NCBI GenBank assembly: GCA_002687335.1
Contig: NYZY01000001.1
Coordinates: 1 to 13,731 of the forward strand
Direction of reading: 5' to 3'
Length of the DNA stretch: 13,731 nt
Origin: Chloroflexota bacterium
GTDB taxonomy: Bacteria; Chloroflexota; Dehalococcoidia; UBA1151; UBA1328
The position numbers and the translations under genes are program-made. Of this stretch, positions 8,171 to 13,731 are shown piece after piece. Positions within the stretch are counted from its first letter, which is position 1; each line of letters starts with the position of its first letter. Under the pieces are notes generated by a model that saw nothing but the letters and a program-made list of their open reading frames with translations, was not told the DNA's origin and ran no database searches.

Positions 8171-9700
8171 TTGACCTCCAGCACAATCGATCGACGTAGC
8201 TCATTCACCGTCCTTGGGATGAGCACGTTCGCGTTCACCATGGCGTTCGCCGCCTGGATGACGTACGGCGTGCTGATTACCTATCTTGTCGATAAAGGCG
8301 TCTACGACTGGGATAAAGTCCAGATGGGTTGGTTGATCGGTATACCTGTCCTGACCGGTTCGATCTCGCGGTTGCCGCTGGGTGTGCTCACTGACAAGTA
8401 CGGTGGGCGCATCGTCTTCAGCGTTCTGCTGATCGTATCAGCTGTCCCCATGTTCCTGGTCGGGTATGTGGACTCGTTCATGGGATTCATGTTGGCCGGG
8501 ATGGGATTCGGAATGGCTGGCGGTTCGTTCGCCGTCGGGATTGCCTTTACTTCTGTTTGGTTTGAACGAAAAAACCAGGGTACTGCGCTCGGCATTTTCG
8601 GTGCAGGAAATGCCGGGGCGGCTATCACTAGCATGTTTGCGCCGGTGTTGCTCAGGATGCTCACTGACGATGGTACCAACATCGAAGGCTGGCGCACACT
8701 GCCACAGATCTATGCCGCCATCCTGGCAGTCACTGGAGTGCTGTTTTACCTGTTCACTTACTCCAGGAAGGTAGAGTCGCACGAGGGATACACATTGAGC
8801 CAACGGCTGCGCCCTCTAAAGTACATGCGCGTATGGCGCTTTGGGTTCTACTATTTCCTGGTTTTCGGTGGATTTGTCGCTCTTGCACAGTGGTTGATTC
8901 CTTATTACGTCAACGTTTACACAATGAGTATCGTAAGCGCCGGAGTAATGGCGTCGATATTCAGCTTCCCGTCTGGTGTTATCCGGGCTCTCGGTGGTGT
9001 GTTGTCCGACAGAATGGGTCCACGCACGGTGATGTATGGGATATTGATCGTTACGCTCATCTCGCTGGTGTTCCTGTCAGTGCCCCGCATGGAGGTGCAA
9101 TCACCGGGGGAAGGCATCATGGCCGCTCGTTCCGGAACAGTAGTCAGCGTTTCGGACACAAACATTGTCGTGGACGACAAGACCTACAGCCTCAAAGAGC
9201 GGGAAGTTCTGGATGATTTCGATGCTGACGGTGATCTGCTTCTATTTCCGATCCGGGAATTCTGGCATGAACCTGCTGTCGAAGCGGGTGAAGAAGTCAG
9301 GCGCAGGCAGTTGCTGGCGAGCGGTGTCAGCCGAATATTTTTTCAGGCAAATGTGTGGGTGTTTACCGGGTTGGTATTTGTCGTAGGAATCACGCTGGGT
9401 ATCGGCAAGGCTGCCGTTTACAAGCATATTCCCGACTACTTTCCGGACGATGTCGCTGTCGTTGGTGGTATAGTCGGTGTCCTCGGTGGGCTCGGGGGAT
9501 TCGTTCTTCCAATTGTCTTCGGCTACATGCTGAAAGGTACGGGTATTTGGACTACGACCTGGATGTTGCTTGCCGTAATCACCGTGGTGTCGCTTGTCTG
9601 GATGCAGTGGGTGATCCAGCGTATGACCCAAAAACGTGATCCCAAATTGTACCGAGAGTTCGATCGTAGCAATTTAACCGTGGACGAAGAAACAGATTGA
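8171..9700 (+). CDS. narK1: NarK1-type nitrate/nitrite transporter of the MFS with an extracytoplasmic insert
   Basis: A 509-residue major facilitator with 12 predicted helices. The MFS loop motif is LGVLTDKYGGR (70-80). NarK-type substrate arginines are likely Arg67 (TM2) and Arg272 (TM8), and glycine-rich signatures occur in TM4-5 (IFGAGNAGAA) and TM10 (GIGKAAVYKHIPDYFP). NarK1 members are usually proton-coupled nitrate importers. It is about 80 residues longer than usual. The excess (about 307-388) sits in the outer loop between TM9 and TM10 and contains short strands GTVVSV and NIVVDD, then VEAGEEVRRRQLLASG, a pattern like lipoyl or HlyD barrel-sandwich domains. The start is a TTG. An ATG at 8219 would remove the 16-residue cytoplasmic leader but still leave TM1. 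The ribosome binding site is weak, so translation may be coupled to narI. Confidence 0.9.
   Translation: MTSSTIDRRSSFTVLGMSTFAFTMAFAAWMTYGVLITYLVDKGVYDWDKVQMGWLIGIPVLTGSISRLPLGVLTDKYGGRIVFSVLLIVSAVPMFLVGYVDSFMGFMLAGMGFGMAGGSFAVGIAFTSVWFERKNQGTALGIFGAGNAGAAITSMFAPVLLRMLTDDGTNIEGWRTLPQIYAAILAVTGVLFYLFTYSRKVESHEGYTLSQRLRPLKYMRVWRFGFYYFLVFGGFVALAQWLIPYYVNVYTMSIVSAGVMASIFSFPSGVIRALGGVLSDRMGPRTVMYGILIVTLISLVFLSVPRMEVQSPGEGIMAARSGTVVSVSDTNIVVDDKTYSLKEREVLDDFDADGDLLLFPIREFWHEPAVEAGEEVRRRQLLASGVSRIFFQANVWVFTGLVFVVGITLGIGKAAVYKHIPDYFPDDVAVVGGIVGVLGGLGGFVLPIVFGYMLKGTGIWTTTWMLLAVITVVSLVWMQWVIQRMTQKRDPKLYREFDRSNLTVDEETD
9089..9334 (+). other. region of narK1 encoding the TM9-TM10 insert
   Basis: Codons 307-388 of the transporter encode a soluble, acidic stretch in a loop that is short in E. 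coli NarK. By MFS topology the loop faces outwards. The half-motif V-x-x-G-E-E-V-x-x-x-Q-L-L-A-S-G is typical of biotinyl/lipoyl-like barrel-sandwich folds, but no modifiable lysine in a DKA or MKM context is visible, so a structural or binding role is more likely than a covalent carrier role. The fold assignment is my inference from pattern alone. Confidence 0.55.
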
Positions 9701-9718
9701 CAATGGTTGGTAGCCCAG

Positions 9719-9733
9719 TCCGGTTTTGCCGGA
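9719..9733 (+). other. short hairpin between narK1 and narK2
   Basis: TCCGG and CCGGA form a 5-bp stem around a TTTTG loop, 18 bp after the narK1 stop. There is no T-run after it, so it is unlikely to be a full terminator. It could be a processing or stability element inside the operon mRNA. Confidence 0.35.
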
Positions 9734-9763
9734 TAAACGCATGACCGACAAGGAGATTCGGCA

Positions 9764-11185
9764 ATGAACGACGGCTCGACTCAGGATGAGAAGAACGTAA
9801 CCAACGACCGTGGCTGGCTGAAATCTGGCTGGATTGACAAGTGGGAGCCCGAAGATGCATCTTTTTGGGAAGCTACGGGGAAAAAAATTGCGATTAAGAA
9901 CCTTGTAATTTCGATTCCTGCCCTTCATCTAGCGTTCCTGGTCTGGCTTCTCTGGAGTGCGATCGTAGTAAATATGAACGCGGCAGGCTTCGACTTCACG
10001 GTTGGAGAGTTGTTCTGGCTCACAGCGATCCCAGGATTGACGGGGCCAACCCTCCGGATCGCCCACTCTTTCCTGCCCAGTTTAATCGGTGGGCGGCTTA
10101 CCCACGTGCTCGCCGTCGGTTCGTTGCTAGTTCCGCTAGTGTGGCTGTATATCGTCATCCAGGATGTTTCCACGCCGTGGAGCACGTTCATGATCATCGG
10201 TGCGCTCGCCGGTTTCGGGGGCGGGAACTTCGCTTCTTCTATGTCGAATATCAGTTCGTTCTTTCCGACCAGCCGACAGGGGCTCGCTCTTGGTCTGAAT
10301 GCCGGGTTGGGCAACCTCGGTGTCAGCACAGTGCAACTGGTAACCCCGATGATCATTGGTGTCGGTATCGCTGGTAGTTCCATGGTTTACCGTGGAGGTA
10401 AGTTTGTCGATGGCGAGTGGATCACGACTACTGGTGGGATCGTCAGGGACGTTTGGCTACAGAGTGGTTTACTTATCTGGATCATCCCGACTGCGATCGT
10501 GTTCCTCGCTGCTCTATTCTTCATGAACAGCTTGAGAACGTTCTCTTTACCATTGAATGAGCAGATGGCGATATTCAAACTCAAGCACACCTGGGTGATG
10601 ACTTGGCTGTACACGATGGCTTTCGGTTCGTTCATCGGTTACGCGGCAGCGTTTCCGCTCACTATCAAGCTTGTGTATGGTGGTCTAGATGATGCACCTG
10701 ACGGTCTGGCGCTGAGGTTCGCCTTTCTCGGCCCCCTGGTTGGTTCAATCATTCGACCGATCGGTGGATGGCTGGCTGATAAGTACACGGGTGCCCGCGT
10801 GACCCTGGTGTCGGGTATCGGACTTATTATTTCATCGCTGGCCGTAACCAGGTTCACACACCCAACAAGCATGGATTCATTCCCGGCTTTCCTGGGGATC
10901 TTCCTGATGATGTTTGTGTTTACTGGCTTCTTGAACGGATCGACGTTCAGAATGATCGGTGTGATAAAGGAATTTGATTTCCGAACTCGAGGCCCGGTTC
11001 TTGGTTGGACTTCGGCCGTCGCTGCTTTTGGTGCTTTCATCATTCCAATCGTCTTCAAGGGAGCGATTGAGAGTACCGATGCACCGGACCAGGGACTCTA
11101 TGGATTTGTTGTTTTCTACGTCGTATCGCTAGTTATTCTCTGGTGGTTCTATCTTCGAAAGGGTTCTTCGGAATATGGGGCGTAG
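9764..11185 (+). CDS. narK2: NarK2-type nitrate/nitrite antiporter of the MFS
   Basis: A 473-residue, 12-helix transporter that aligns along its length with E. coli NarK. It has the N-terminal motif KWEPEDASFW, the nitrate signature GFGGGNFASSMSNISSFFP (150-168), the second signature GFLNGSTFRMIGVI, and both substrate-binding arginines, Arg98 (LRIAHSF) and Arg331 (FLGPLVGSIIRPIGG), equivalent to E. coli Arg89 and Arg305. This type exchanges incoming nitrate for outgoing nitrite, which fits a cytoplasmic NarG producing nitrite. AAGGAG at 9750-9755 lies 8 nt before the ATG. It is the last gene of the operon, 63 bp after narK1. The two transporters are clearly different subfamilies, as in Thermus and in the fused NarK of Paracoccus, rather than a recent duplication. 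Confidence 0.94.
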   Translation: MNDGSTQDEKNVTNDRGWLKSGWIDKWEPEDASFWEATGKKIAIKNLVISIPALHLAFLVWLLWSAIVVNMNAAGFDFTVGELFWLTAIPGLTGPTLRIAHSFLPSLIGGRLTHVLAVGSLLVPLVWLYIVIQDVSTPWSTFMIIGALAGFGGGNFASSMSNISSFFPTSRQGLALGLNAGLGNLGVSTVQLVTPMIIGVGIAGSSMVYRGGKFVDGEWITTTGGIVRDVWLQSGLLIWIIPTAIVFLAALFFMNSLRTFSLPLNEQMAIFKLKHTWVMTWLYTMAFGSFIGYAAAFPLTIKLVYGGLDDAPDGLALRFAFLGPLVGSIIRPIGGWLADKYTGARVTLVSGIGLIISSLAVTRFTHPTSMDSFPAFLGIFLMMFVFTGFLNGSTFRMIGVIKEFDFRTRGPVLGWTSAVAAFGAFIIPIVFKGAIESTDAPDQGLYGFVVFYVVSLVILWWFYLRKGSSEYGA

Positions 11186-11198
11186 GCGGTACGCAAGT

Positions 11199-11215
11199 AC
11201 GGCTGGCCAGACCGT
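11199..11215 (+). terminator. weak hairpin after narK2
   Basis: ACGG and CCGT pair around a self-complementary TGGCCA core, starting 14 bp after the narK2 stop. A second small stem, GTAC-GCAA-GTAC with a GNRA-type loop, overlaps its left edge. Only GATTT follows, so if this ends the operon it is a weak or factor-assisted terminator. Confidence 0.3.
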
Positions 11216-11317
11216 GATTTGCACTGCGAGAGATCGCTGTCGACTGCGATTGTCAACTCGTGGTTCTTGGCGTAGCTACAATTATCCGAACTGGACATAT
11301 TCGATACAGAGGAACAT

Positions 11318-11986
11318 ATGGCTGCTGAAGAAATAGGATCTGCAGGTGAATCTACGACCGGCGACATTATGATGACTCGCAAGGTCTACATCGTGACCAT
11401 GGTGCAGCCATCGGAAGGCGCACCCGAGGGATTCGAAGAACACTACGACGCTTACTGGGATGCGGTCGATAAACAGGTGTCACAGCTCGAGGCGAAAGCG
11501 GGGACGGTCGCACGTATCTTTGCAGAGGGCATCATCGGCAAAGGTGATGATGCCTTGCAGATGATCCAGCAGTCCAACTCCGGTGCCTACAAAGTCTTGC
11601 GATCACGGGTTTCGTCAGGGGCAGTTTTCGAGGAATTCGAAGATACCGACCTTTTCAGCAAGGTTGTCGACTGGGGTCGGTGTCTGCATATCGGTCTGAT
11701 CAATGAGGAAGTGGCTGCGGAGATACAGGGTAAGTACGACAACTTCACCGAGAAACGGTTGGGGCACCTCCAGAAGCGCCTGGAAGAAGGCATTTTGGAG
11801 TCGGAGTCGGCTTTGATTTTGGGTGGTGATCCGAATTTCAAGATCCCCGACGGCGTAGAGAAGTTTCTGGTCTCCCCACGCGAACTCGATGAGTTGGAAC
11901 GCTGGGTGAAGAAAACAAACGAGGAGATACAGCAACAGATGGACCAGGAAAAGGAATTCGCCAAATCGGGTGGAGCTACAGGGTAA
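11318..11986 (+). CDS. conserved-looking soluble protein of unknown function
   Basis: I do not recognise a named family in this 222-residue protein. It has no signal peptide or membrane helix. It is acidic and rich in charged residues. The first 18 residues look like a loose leader before a beta strand RKVYIVTMV (21-29). A helical middle region contains FEEHYDAYWDAVDKQV and LEAKAGTVARIF. The best-defined motif is VVDWGRCLHIGLINEEVA (116-133), and the tail (about 187-215) is a likely coiled coil with LDELERWVKKTNEEIQQQ. GAGGA at 11309-11313 lies 4 nt before the ATG; Met18 or Met19 are alternative starts. It lies 132 bp after narK2 on the same strand, with TACAAT at 11277-11282 as a possible -10, so it may be separately transcribed. 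Any link with nitrate respiration rests on position only. Confidence 0.8.
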   Translation: MAAEEIGSAGESTTGDIMMTRKVYIVTMVQPSEGAPEGFEEHYDAYWDAVDKQVSQLEAKAGTVARIFAEGIIGKGDDALQMIQQSNSGAYKVLRSRVSSGAVFEEFEDTDLFSKVVDWGRCLHIGLINEEVAAEIQGKYDNFTEKRLGHLQKRLEEGILESESALILGGDPNFKIPDGVEKFLVSPRELDELERWVKKTNEEIQQQMDQEKEFAKSGGATG

Positions 11987-12055
11987 CCCGTCGGGATCTA
12001 CTTTTGAGAATAACGATAGACCAAGATCGGTTGTCTCAGAACTCAGCGTTGGGAC

Positions 12056-12507
12056 ATGCTATTCTGCCCGCACTACCTGTTCACGTTTGTATTTAAGACG
12101 AAACATCGCACCTCACTTGGGCTATCGGACGTTTTACTGTGGGGACTGTGATAAACGCTTCTACGAACGAACCGATACACCGTTCAATGATCTCCTGTTC
12201 CCGACAGAGATCGTCTTGCTCGCTGCGCCCTGGCGTCTGAGGTACAAGCTCGGGTTCCGCGATGTTGCCGAACTTCTGCTGCAGGGAAGTTTCGAAGTCA
12301 GTTACGAAACGATACGGGTGTGGGAATTTCGCTTTGCACCGTTAGTCAGTGAGAATCTACATACTAAATGGCGTGAAATTGCTGGTCTTTTCTGGTATCT
12401 GGACGAGACTTTCATCAAGGTCGGGGCGTTGGCGTTACTTGCATAGAGCAATTGACCGAGAAGGGAATTTGCTTGATTCGATGCTGAGTGAGCACACTGA
12501 CAAGTGA
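12056..12507 (+). pseudogene. IS6-family transposase remnant, frameshifted and truncated
   Basis: A decayed DDE transposase. A zinc-finger start is visible from ATG 12056 as MLFCPHY in one frame. The next frame carries HLGYRTFYCGDCDKRF (from 12114), then a helix-turn-helix region (GFRDVAELLL and SYETIRVWEFRFAP) and the first catalytic Asp in WYLDETFIKV (codon 12402-12404). In a G run near 12423 the frame shifts again and continues as WRYLHRAIDREGNLLD and SMLSEHTDK (12430-12504), then stops at TGA 12505. The second Asp and the Glu of the triad are missing. The order of motifs is that of IS6-family proteins. At least two frameshifts and a truncation mean it cannot transpose. The cut point coincides with the start of an IS3-type end. 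Confidence 0.86.
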
Positions 12508-12636
12508 CCTGCCCCCAGAACCTGTACTACTCGTTATGTTAGTCCGACGGTTTGTTTCAGCTTTATTATCTCCGGTGCTGGCGGCCGATATCCGAGGCCA
12601 TTATGCCCGGGCTTCAGTTGATCGTAAGCCACGGCC
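12505..12636 (-). mobile_element. end of an IS3-family element inside the IS6 remnant
   Basis: IS3-family ends begin with 5'-TGA, and the sequence here starts TGACCTGCCCCCAG exactly where similarity to the IS6 transposase is lost. 29 bp further in, the minus strand holds the stop of an IS3-type transposase fragment. The piece runs only to about 12636, where a diverged direct repeat takes over, so only the 3' terminal part of the element survives. The other end and a target-site duplication are not visible. Confidence 0.6.
12534..12629 (-). pseudogene. C-terminal tail of an IS3-family transposase
   Basis: The minus strand encodes 31 residues and a stop (complement of 12534-12536). They read AYDQLKPG, HNGLGYRPPAPE, then IIKLKQTVGLT. 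The block H-[NS]-x-L-G-Y-R-P-P-A-P-E is a hallmark of the C terminus of IS3-family OrfB integrases, just after the catalytic core. The remainder of the gene should lie to the right on the minus strand but is absent. It lies next to a TGA-type IS end, as expected for an IS3 element. The plus-strand open frame across it (12552-12770) is a shadow. Confidence 0.72.
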
Positions 12637-12672
12637 CTAATACAGATCAGTATGTGGGTGTCAGGGTGGTGA
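12637..12672 (+). repeat. diverged 36-bp direct repeat, copy A
   Basis: Matches 13609-13644 at 31 of 36 positions. The right-hand 27 bases differ at only three sites and share GTGTCAGGGTG. It starts right after the IS3 scrap, so it may mark a recombination edge or be one member of a dispersed repeat family. Confidence 0.65.
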
Positions 12673-12772
12673 GTTTAGCGACCACAACTGCCACCGTTTT
12701 CCTTGGGCTTCTGAGTCGGTTTAACGGTATTTATGCCTTTATAGCGTGGTTCGTCGTGTACGTGCGCTAGTC

Positions 12773-13005
12773 GAGTTGGAGGTTATCGCCGTTTGGAAGG
12801 GAGGGTAGGCTGTGGAGAATGGAGGAATGAGTGTCGGTGGGACTCCCATGATGGATTAACTCTCTGCGTGCAAACGACACGCGCGTGCGATTACCAGGGA
12901 TGTCGTTTTACCAGTACGGAGGAGTGTCAGATTTCTTCGTGAGGGTGCAAGCAAGTGGGGAACCACGAGAAACGGATCTTACCCGCTAACAAAAGGGGAC
13001 TTATA
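12773..13005 (+). promoter_or_regulatory. potentially structured leader upstream of the small DUF3303-like gene
   Basis: Between copy A of the repeat and the small gene, this 233-bp stretch has no credible gene but contains two stems. AAACGACA (12872-12879) pairs perfectly with TGTCGTTT (12901-12908). TTTCTTCGTG (12932-12941) pairs with CACGAGAAA (12964-12972), giving 9 bp with one bulge and a 22-nt loop. An alternative stem GCGTG/CACGC overlaps the left arm of the first, so two states are possible. AGGGGAC (12994-13000) resembles a ribosome binding site. It matches no riboswitch class I recognise. Confidence 0.4.
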
Positions 13006-13092
13006 ATGAGAGAGAAAAGAGGTTTGGAATCGACAACATATCTGAGCTGCATTACATGGTTGAGTTGGATCACGACAGCAAGTCGTGTATAG
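13006..13092 (+). CDS. possible 28-residue leader ORF overlapping the next gene
   Basis: ATG 13006 follows the best purine-rich ribosome binding site in the area (AGGGGAC, 5 nt spacing) and encodes 28 residues beginning MREKRGLEST, ending at TAG 13090-13092. It overlaps the first 37 bases of the DUF3303-like frame in a different phase. It could be a coupling leader peptide. It could also be the true start of the larger gene after a one-base indel. It has no recognisable domain. Confidence 0.25.
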   Translation: MREKRGLESTTYLSCITWLSWITTASRV

Positions 13093-13346
13093 CAGCGAAT
13101 CCAAAAGGTGAATATGCAAACCTGCTTGTGAATTTGAACGAGTTTGCACAACCCCACGGCGTACGTATCATTGACGGCTGGTCATTCCCTGTCGGTCACC
13201 GCATGTGGTTTGTTGTTATTGCCCCAGACGCACACAAGGTTTCTGCTGTTTTCTATGATGCTAAAGTCCATTTGTGGAATCGGGTTGATGTGAGTCCAGT
13301 AATTCCATTTGAAGAATTTGAATTAAACGTTTTGGGTCGGGTGTAA
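13056..13346 (+). CDS. small DUF3303-like protein of unknown function
   Basis: A 96-residue protein with the look of a small alpha/beta (ferredoxin-like) fold. Residues 20-33 (EYANLLVNLNEFAQ) form a helix, followed by PHGVRIIDGWSFPVGHRMWFVVIA (34-57) with two strands, a second helix (about 60-70), and a last strand ending in SPVIPFEEF. The G-V-x-I-x-x-G-W pattern followed by a strand and a terminal P-V is what I associate with DUF3303-type proteins. That assignment comes from memory of the pattern. The ATG at 13056 is the only in-frame standard start after the stop at 12987 but has a poor ribosome binding site, and the in-frame codons just before it (ELHY) read like protein. The gene may therefore start further upstream through an indel. 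No functional link to the nar genes is visible. Confidence 0.6.
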   Translation: MVELDHDSKSCIAANPKGEYANLLVNLNEFAQPHGVRIIDGWSFPVGHRMWFVVIAPDAHKVSAVFYDAKVHLWNRVDVSPVIPFEEFELNVLGRV

Positions 13347-13386
13347 ATCGCACCACAAATAATTGGTGAACGGGGAGGTGCTGCCA

Positions 13387-13423
13387 GGTATAGCTGCCGC
13401 CGAGAGGCATATCCCTCTATACC
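13387..13423 (+). terminator. inverted repeat, possible weak terminator of the small gene
   Basis: GGTATAG (13387-13393) and CTATACC (13417-13423) are perfect complements, with an inner TGCC/GGCA stem (13395-13398 and 13406-13409). It lies 41 bp after the small gene. It lacks a T-run, so a simple intrinsic terminator is doubtful. Confidence 0.35.
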
Positions 13424-13608
13424 AACATTGATGTACTTACTCGCCGTGGTGAAATACGGGACGCGCTACCGGCAACGTTATACTAGACAGTTATATCGTT
13501 ATGAGGTGTGGCAGTGAAGAAACGACTCTCATATGTGCGATATTTGGGTGCGTGATCGGCGCCGGCGTAACGCGGGGCAGAGGGTTGCGCCGTTAGTCCG
13601 GCACCCCA

Positions 13609-13644
13609 CTAAGACAAATCAGTAGGTGCGTGTCAGGGTGCTGA
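13609..13644 (+). repeat. diverged 36-bp direct repeat, copy B
   Basis: Same orientation as 12637-12672, with starts 972 bp apart and 31 of 36 positions identical. Sequence to its left (TTAGTCCGGC at 13593-13602) shares a few words with sequence near the IS3 tail, so the family may be longer than the core I can align. Confidence 0.65.
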
Positions 13645-13731
13645 ATGGTTCTTTAAACGCGTTAGTAGTTTATCCGGGAGTAAAACAACAGCTAAGATTC
13701 CGATCAAGATGCCAGAAGCACTTTTAGCAAA

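Larger units (their letters stand above)
13347..13731. other. region without a recognisable gene
   Basis: These 385 bp hold no convincing gene. Visible items are a 5-bp hairpin CACCA/TGGTG (13351-13368) just after the small gene, an inverted repeat at 13387-13423, and copy B of the direct repeat. Two tiny open frames (13501-13596 and 13533-13625) have no supporting motif. The second encodes a very arginine-rich string and ends inside the repeat, which suggests repeat sequence rather than a gene. Confidence 0.5.

Noticed and set aside
9719..9733. Intrinsic terminator splitting narK1 from narK2
   Set aside because: The stem is only 5 bp and no T-run follows; narK2 has a good ribosome binding site shortly after.
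12552..12770. 72-codon plus-strand hydrophobic frame
   Set aside because: Its first third is the antisense of the IS3-family transposase tail and its middle is repeat copy A.
12885..12972. Possible group II intron or SRP-like RNA, suggested by GTGCG and TTACCAG words
   Set aside because: No domain V hairpin, no intron-encoded protein, and no SRP core motif GGAAGGAAGCAGC.
13533..13625. 30-residue arginine-rich open frame (and an overlapping frame at 13501-13596)
   Set aside because: Very short, no clear ribosome binding site, and it ends inside the direct repeat, so it looks like repeat sequence.
1..13731. CRISPR array
   Set aside because: No regularly spaced repeats; the only direct repeat I found is a diverged pair about 1 kb apart.

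Overview
The window carries a complete respiratory nitrate reductase locus. It reads in one direction in the order diheme cytochrome c (narC-like), narG, narH, narJ, narI, narK1-type and narK2-type transporter (657-11185). Gene order, with a cytochrome c gene ahead of narGHJI and two dissimilar NarK proteins behind it, recalls the nar clusters of Thermus and of several deep-branching bacteria rather than the enterobacterial narGHJI. The protein sequences also look non-proteobacterial. A Chloroflexota-like or similar source is my inference, since no rRNA or marker gene is present.

Layout. 1-311: non-coding sequence ending in the 3' half of a tRNA-Lys(CTT) gene (267-311) with no 5' half, the usual trace of integrase recombination at a tRNA. 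312-656: leader of the nar operon, with a palindrome (545-569) and an FNR/DNR-like box (628-641). 657-11185: the nar operon, all frames intact, with gaps of 79 bp or less and overlaps at narH/narJ and narJ/narI. 11318-11986: a conserved-looking soluble protein of unknown function. 12056-12636: a graveyard of insertion sequences. A frameshifted IS6-family transposase is cut off exactly where an IS3-type end begins, and the minus strand there encodes the last 31 residues of an IS3-family transposase. 12773-13346: a potentially structured leader followed by a small DUF3303-like gene. 13347-13731: no convincing gene, but it holds the second copy of a diverged 36-bp direct repeat whose first copy abuts the IS3 scrap.

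How the genes work together. NarK1 and NarK2 bring nitrate in and exchange it for nitrite. NarG (Mo-bisMGD, FS0 cluster) and NarH (four Fe-S clusters) form the cytoplasmic catalytic module. NarJ assembles it. NarI (diheme b) anchors it and feeds it quinol electrons. NarC adds a membrane-attached diheme c centre facing outwards, giving a possible branch to or from soluble carriers. All key ligands checked in NarG, NarH and NarI match the E. coli spacing, so the enzyme should be functional. Sequence alone does not exclude that it works in the nitrite-oxidising direction.

The most unusual points are an insertion of about 80 residues, resembling a barrel-sandwich (lipoyl-like) domain, in the TM9-TM10 loop of NarK1; the uncharacterised 222-residue protein directly downstream; the nested IS remnants; and the leader of the DUF3303-like gene.
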